A program made the translations under genes and the position numbers. From Diaphorobacter sp. HDW4B (GTDB taxonomy: Bacteria > Pseudomonadota > Gammaproteobacteria > Burkholderiales > Burkholderiaceae_C), in assembly GCF_011305535.1 (NCBI RefSeq), contig NZ_CP049905.1, positions 3,346,001-3,410,000 of the forward strand: a stretch of DNA of 64,000 nucleotides. Direction: 5' to 3'. Under the pieces are notes generated by a model, which had not been told where the DNA came from, did no database searches, and saw only the letters and a list, made by a program, of their open reading frames with translations. Positions 60,344 through 64,000 of this stretch are shown one piece after another (positions within the stretch are counted from its first letter, which is position 1; every line of letters starts with the position of its first letter).

Positions 60344-60877
60344 ATGAGTGCTTTGCTCGATGCGCTGACGCGCGGCATTACCAACTACTTGGGTGGGCGC
60401 AAGACGTTGCTTACCCGACTGTGTGTCGACAAATCCGACGAGGTGTTTCGCAAGGAGCTTCAGGGCAGTGCGCATCACAAGCTCGGGGCTGTTGATGCTC
60501 TCGCGGCGGCTGTTGCCTGCTGCCAGGCGCAGACCCCTCATTGCTACGACTACGCCTCTCACATTGCAGAAGAGTGTGGTGGGCGCTTCGTTCTTCACGA
60601 CGAGGCGTTGATCGCATGCGCAGATCCAGTCCGACGCATCACCTCGCTCGTGCGTGAAACCGGTGATGTGACTTCGGTGGTCATCGAGGCCATGTCTGAC
60701 GGCGTGGTCAGCGACAACGAGCTTGCAGTGATCGAGCGCGAGATCAGTGAAGCCGAAGAGGCCCTTCGCAAGCTGCGCCGCGCCGCTCAGGCGGTGAATG
60801 CGGCAGGGAAGCCGCGCACCGAGCGCGACATGGTCACGTTGCCCGTGCGCTCCATGCGCAATGAGGTGCCTGCGTGA
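60344..60877 (+). CDS. CII-like phage regulatory protein
   Basis: 177 residues: MSALLDALTRGITNYLGGRKTLLTRLCVDKSDEVFRKEL ... HHKLGAVDALAAAVACCQAQTPHCYDYASHIAEECGGRFVL, the pattern of the phage regulatory CII family, followed by a helical C-terminal half. The start at 60344 is chosen to begin at the domain; the frame is open upstream to 60230. It is followed by a gene overlapping its stop (GTGA). Confidence 0.82.
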   Translation: MSALLDALTRGITNYLGGRKTLLTRLCVDKSDEVFRKELQGSAHHKLGAVDALAAAVACCQAQTPHCYDYASHIAEECGGRFVLHDEALIACADPVRRITSLVRETGDVTSVVIEAMSDGVVSDNELAVIEREISEAEEALRKLRRAAQAVNAAGKPRTERDMVTLPVRSMRNEVPA

Positions 60878-61011
60878 CAGCGCCCGAGAAAACCGCCGCA
60901 CAACTCCAGCAAGAGCTGGAAGAAGCAGAGCGCATTGCCGCATCGTTGCGTGAGCAGTTGGAGCAGGCGAAGTGGCGCGAGGAATACGACGAGACCCAGC
61001 CTGCGGGCTGA
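60874..61011 (+). CDS. Small coiled-coil phage protein
   Basis: 45 residues from GTG: an almost uninterrupted charged helix (QLQQELEEAERIAASLREQLEQAKWREEY). The GTGA overlap with the CII-like gene supports translation. Function unknown. Confidence 0.55.
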   Translation: MTAPEKTAAQLQQELEEAERIAASLREQLEQAKWREEYDETQPAG

Positions 61012-61107
61012 ACAGTTTTGCCGACGGCCAGGGTAGCTCCCGCAACGCAGAAACACCACCTGCCGGCCGTTGGCGCCTATTTCACAAGTGGTGCATGAAA
61101 GGTGAGC

Positions 61108-61455
61108 ATGACTGAAAACAATCAACCCATTGACAGCGAGACCACAGAGATCGCTGGACCGTCTTGGGACGAGATGCGCGCCGAAGGTCTCATGGTCGTA
61201 GATCACGAGTACGACAAGCTCGCCGTCTATGTTGGCGGCGATGAGGGCAGTGTCGTCGTGATGAGCCAAGACTTTGCCGACAAGCAGCTTCAGTTCCTTA
61301 TTGTTCCCTGCGCCAATGTGCGCAAGTTGATTTACGCATTGGAGCAGGCGTTGCCAGATGCCGAAGAGGACGAGCGCGCATTCAACTTGAAGTGTGAGCA
61401 TGCCGAGCGTGACTACGACGCGGCAGTTGCTCGCGGTGAAATTCAGGAGGGCTGA
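61108..61455 (+). CDS. Hypothetical prophage protein
   Basis: 115 residues, acidic: SWDEMRAEGLMVVDHEYDKLAVYVGGDEGSVVVMSQDF..., a small beta sheet then helices ending AERDYDAAVARGEIQEG. AAAGG precedes the ATG at 61108 (GTG 61102 also possible). It lies five bases before the replication gene. Confidence 0.7.
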   Translation: MTENNQPIDSETTEIAGPSWDEMRAEGLMVVDHEYDKLAVYVGGDEGSVVVMSQDFADKQLQFLIVPCANVRKLIYALEQALPDAEEDERAFNLKCEHAERDYDAAVARGEIQEG

Positions 61456-61460
61456 ACCTC

Positions 61461-62387
61461 ATGGCAGGCGACTGGATCAAGATGCGCGGCAATCTGTGGG
61501 ACGACCCGCGTGTTGCCGCTTTGGTGGACGTGACCGACACCAGTGAGGCCGCCGTGGTCGGCGCTCTCTACTGGCTGTGGGCGACGGCAGACCAACACAC
61601 TGAAGATGGATTCATGCCGGGCCTCACGTTGCGTCAGATCGACCGCAAAACCGGCGTACAAGGGCTGGGTAAAGCACTGTGCGGAATTGGATGGCTTGCG
61701 GAAACTTCTGACGGAGTTTGTCTACTGAACTTCACAGAACATAACGGCGCGTCCGCAAAGCGTCGTGCAACAGACGCTCAACGCAAGGGCTACACGCGCA
61801 AGATGTCCGCACCCGATACGGACAATTGTGGGACAAATGGCGGACAAGATGAGGACGAAATCCGCCGGTCTGTGGAGCTAGAGAAAGAGAAAGAGAAAGA
61901 GAAGAATAAAGAAGAAACCCCCCAACCCCCAAAGGGGGGGCGACGCGGCAAGTCCGAAGTCGATCCTGATGGGTTTGCGGAATTCTGGACGGCGTATCCA
62001 CGGAAGGTCGCCAAGGACGATGCTCGCAAGGCATTTGCGAAGCGAAACCCAACGCCAGAGCTTGTGTCCGAGATGGTCGCTGCAATCGGTATACAAGCGC
62101 GATCCGAGCAATGGCGCAAGGATGGCGGTCAGTTCATCCCGTATCCGGCGACTTGGCTCAGCAAAGGTTGCTGGAAGGACGAACCCGCCATCGGCGTGGC
62201 AGGTTCGGCAGCGCTCTCGCCAAGCGACCCGTTGATGGTGAAGGCAGCAGCATTGCCGCCCGAATGGTGGAAGCTCGCGGGCTTTGAGTCGAAGTGGGAC
62301 GCCGAGGGTTCGCAGTGCAACTGGATGAACTACACGGAATTCCGGGATCGCAAGCGCGTGGCTCAGCCTGAAGGGGCTGCCGCATGA
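61461..62387 (+). CDS. Phage replication protein (O/DnaT-like organiser)
   Basis: 308 residues. The N-terminal winged-helix domain MAGDWIKMRGNLWDDPRVAALVD ... LLNFTEHNG is common in phage replication initiators. A low-complexity Glu/Lys linker (EKEKEKEKNKEE) encoded by GAGAAA repeats and a C-run follows. The C-terminal part FAEFWTAYPRKVAKDDARKAFAKRNP ... QFIPYPATWLSKGCWKDE is a DnaT/replisome-organiser-type domain. The stop overlaps the primase-helicase start (ATGA), so it probably loads that helicase at the phage origin. Confidence 0.85.
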   Translation: MAGDWIKMRGNLWDDPRVAALVDVTDTSEAAVVGALYWLWATADQHTEDGFMPGLTLRQIDRKTGVQGLGKALCGIGWLAETSDGVCLLNFTEHNGASAKRRATDAQRKGYTRKMSAPDTDNCGTNGGQDEDEIRRSVELEKEKEKEKNKEETPQPPKGGRRGKSEVDPDGFAEFWTAYPRKVAKDDARKAFAKRNPTPELVSEMVAAIGIQARSEQWRKDGGQFIPYPATWLSKGCWKDEPAIGVAGSAALSPSDPLMVKAAALPPEWWKLAGFESKWDAEGSQCNWMNYTEFRDRKRVAQPEGAAA

Positions 62388-64000
62388 ATGTCTCCGAGGT
62401 CAAGGATCGACTGGCCCAGCGTGCAGAAGACGTTGCCCAGCACCTGTTGCCGAACGGTAAGCGCAAGGGCCGTGAATGGACGGCAGGCAGCGTTGGCGGT
62501 GAAGAGGGTGGCAGTCTGTCGGTATGTGTCGGTGGTGCCAAAGCGGGCGTGTGGAGTGACTTCGCAACGGGTGCTGGTGGTGACCTCATCGATCTTTGGA
62601 TGGCCTGCCGCTGCTTGACGCTGACGGAAGCGATGCGTGAGGCGAAAGACTATCTCGGGATACGCGAGATCACGCCAAAGCCTCCGGAGAAGAAATATCG
62701 CTTGCCCGAGAGGCCGCGCTGCTCAACGCCCAAGGGGCGGGTGCACCAGTGGCTCACAAGCGCTGCGCCGGATGGACGTTGTCTTACCGAAGAAACGCTC
62801 AAGGCATTCAAAGTCGGTGAGCAGGTCCTGAACGGCAATACGTATGCAGTGTTTCCGTACCTGGATGAGACAGGGCAGAAGCTGCTGAATGTGAAGTATC
62901 GGAATCCTGACAAGAAGGGCGATATGCGGCAGGAAAAGGATGCCGCACCTTGCCTCTTCGGCTGGCACCTGATCGATCCGAAGGCGCGCGCTGTGACGAT
63001 CTGTGAAGGCGAGATCGATGCAATGACGCTGCATCAGATGGGCATTCCTGCGTTGTCGATCAACCAAGGAGCAGGCAATCACCAGTGGATCGAAACGGAT
63101 TGGGATAGGTTGGAGCGATTCAGCGACATCACGATCTGCTTTGACCACGATGAGGCTGGCGACAAGGGTGCGCCTGAGGTCATGCGTCGTCTGGGGCTGG
63201 AGCGTTGCCGCCGGGTAATGCTGCCGAAGAAGGACCCGAACGAGTACCTTCAGTACGGCGCTGAGGCCTACGATTTCCGCGTGGCGGTGGATGAAGCCAA
63301 GGCGATGGACCCGGAGGAACTCGTCAGTGCTGACGACCATACCGAAGCTGTCATTGCGGAGTTTTGGCCGAGTGCTGACAAGCCGCGCCATCCTTGCCTC
63401 TATCTCGACAAGCCATTGGACTGGTTCGAGTTTCATCCGGGCGAATACACCGCATGGACAGGTTGGAACGGTCACGGCAAGAGTCTGCTGCTTGATCAAG
63501 TCCTACTCGGGCTGATGAAACAGGATCAGCGTGTTGTGGTGTTCTCGGGTGAGCTCACTGCTGCGCGCCACTTGAAGCGGATTCACAAACAAGCGTCAGG
63601 GCTCGACCGTCCGGCGCCTCAATACAGCCGCGCCATTGGCGAATGGCTGCGTGAACGCCTATGGGTCTTTGACATCGTGGGCAATGCGAAGTTGGGGCGA
63701 TTGCTTGAAGTGTTCGCCTACGCAGCGCGGCGGTACGGGATCACGCATTTCGTCATCGACAGTTTGATGATGCTTGACGTGCCTGTGGACGGGCAAGGAG
63801 CGTTGTCTGCGCAGAAGCAGGCTGTCCAGAAGATTTGCGCATTTGCCCGAGGTTACGGCGTGCATGTCCACATGGTTGCCCATCCGCGCAAGGACCGCGA
63901 TGAGTCGCGAGCGCCGAGCAAGATGGATATCGCGGGGAGTCTGGACATCGTCAACGCCGCCGACAACGTGTTTGCCGTCTGGCGCAACAAGAAGGACGAA
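62384..64000 (+). CDS. Phage primase-helicase, TOPRIM + DnaB/RecA-type (partial at window end)
   Basis: 539 codons are present, with no stop before the edge. The N-terminal ~100 residues act as a primase-type lead (GVWSDFATGAGGDLIDLW), then a TOPRIM domain with CEGEIDAMTL and the acidic pair FDHDEAGDKG (about 205-260), then a RecA-like helicase core with Walker A GWNGHGKSLL (about 362-371), VVVFSGEL, Walker B FVIDSLMML and HMVAHPRKD. It opens and primes the phage origin. It lacks an obvious Cys4 zinc motif at the start, as in other Twinkle-like phage enzymes. Confidence 0.92.
   Translation, partial: MNVSEVKDRLAQRAEDVAQHLLPNGKRKGREWTAGSVGGEEGGSLSVCVGGAKAGVWSDFATGAGGDLIDLWMACRCLTLTEAMREAKDYLGIREITPKPPEKKYRLPERPRCSTPKGRVHQWLTSAAPDGRCLTEETLKAFKVGEQVLNGNTYAVFPYLDETGQKLLNVKYRNPDKKGDMRQEKDAAPCLFGWHLIDPKARAVTICEGEIDAMTLHQMGIPALSINQGAGNHQWIETDWDRLERFSDITICFDHDEAGDKGAPEVMRRLGLERCRRVMLPKKDPNEYLQYGAEAYDFRVAVDEAKAMDPEELVSADDHTEAVIAEFWPSADKPRHPCLYLDKPLDWFEFHPGEYTAWTGWNGHGKSLLLDQVLLGLMKQDQRVVVFSGELTAARHLKRIHKQASGLDRPAPQYSRAIGEWLRERLWVFDIVGNAKLGRLLEVFAYAARRYGITHFVIDSLMMLDVPVDGQGALSAQKQAVQKICAFARGYGVHVHMVAHPRKDRDESRAPSKMDIAGSLDIVNAADNVFAVWRNKKDE

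Noticed and set aside
60063-60347. A 94-codon rightward frame between cro and the CII-like gene
   Set aside because: It starts four bases after cro, so it cannot be excluded, but it has no ribosome-binding site and odd composition, and the CII-like gene starts at its end. Not enough support to list.
60068-61045. A 325-codon leftward frame across the CII-like region
   Set aside because: It opposes well-supported rightward genes (CII-like, coiled-coil) and its translation has shadow composition.
45421-64000. CRISPR array or toxin-antitoxin pair in the accessory region
   Set aside because: I found no regularly spaced direct repeats. The Arc-type gene pair is divergent with phage-style operators rather than a toxin-antitoxin operon with a recognisable toxin.

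Overview
The window is a piece of chromosome from a betaproteobacterium of the family Comamonadaceae (Comamonas/Delftia/Acidovorax-like). I infer this from gene content and order: dusB-fis-purH, yqgE-ruvX-pyrR-pyrB-pyrC', rubredoxin followed by a pilGHIJ-chpA cluster, a Bug-type solute receptor and an IPTL-CTERM protein. No rRNA or complete tRNA is present to confirm it.

Positions 1-45,420 are mostly core genome. They hold a TonB receptor behind a Fur-box-like site (160-2432); a NadQ/NrtR-like NAD regulator (2768-3715) close to nadC, whose promoter carries two matching 7-3-7 palindromes (5566-5582, 5623-5639); dusB-fis and purH; and a cobalamin riboswitch (12603-12856) leading a TonB receptor plus a complete BtuFCD-type ABC importer (13010-18034). 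These are followed by hemL/thiD, a 57-residue rubredoxin, and a twitching/chemosensory operon with a 2194-residue CheA-type kinase. Next come the pyrimidine cluster with a metal-ligand-less dihydroorotase homologue, a two-gene unit of an ABC ATPase fused to a dual-specificity phosphatase plus a small Roadblock/LC7-like protein (37034-38971), a DegP/HtrA protease, and a two-component system.

Two intergenic gaps (18114-18205 on +, 31245-31336 on -) carry the same folded repeat. Both the outer and inner stems differ between the copies with compensating changes.

Positions 45,421-48,020 are an integration hot spot: two tRNA-3'-end-like attachment sequences, each beside an integrase C-terminus (one truncated, one intact). 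Between them lies an IPTL-CTERM surface protein with a nearly perfect 351-bp tandem duplication.

Positions 48,020-64,000 are the left part of a temperate prophage cut off by the window end. It has int/xis, a leftward operon of small phage genes, two facing Arc-type regulators across three identical operators (54166-54256), and a lambda-like immunity region: a leftward promoter with two operators at 56497-56533, a CI/LexA-type repressor, three operators of the same consensus at 59774-59839, then cro, a CII-type gene and replication genes ending in a primase-helicase that runs off the window. Between the repressor and the leftward promoter, in the place where lambda keeps rexAB, is an A+T-rich leftward cassette: a 151-residue unknown (RNase H/RuvC-like at best), a Ser/Thr protein kinase and a 64-residue protein, translationally overlapped. 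This is the best candidate in the window for an undescribed system, probably a lysogen-expressed defence or exclusion module.
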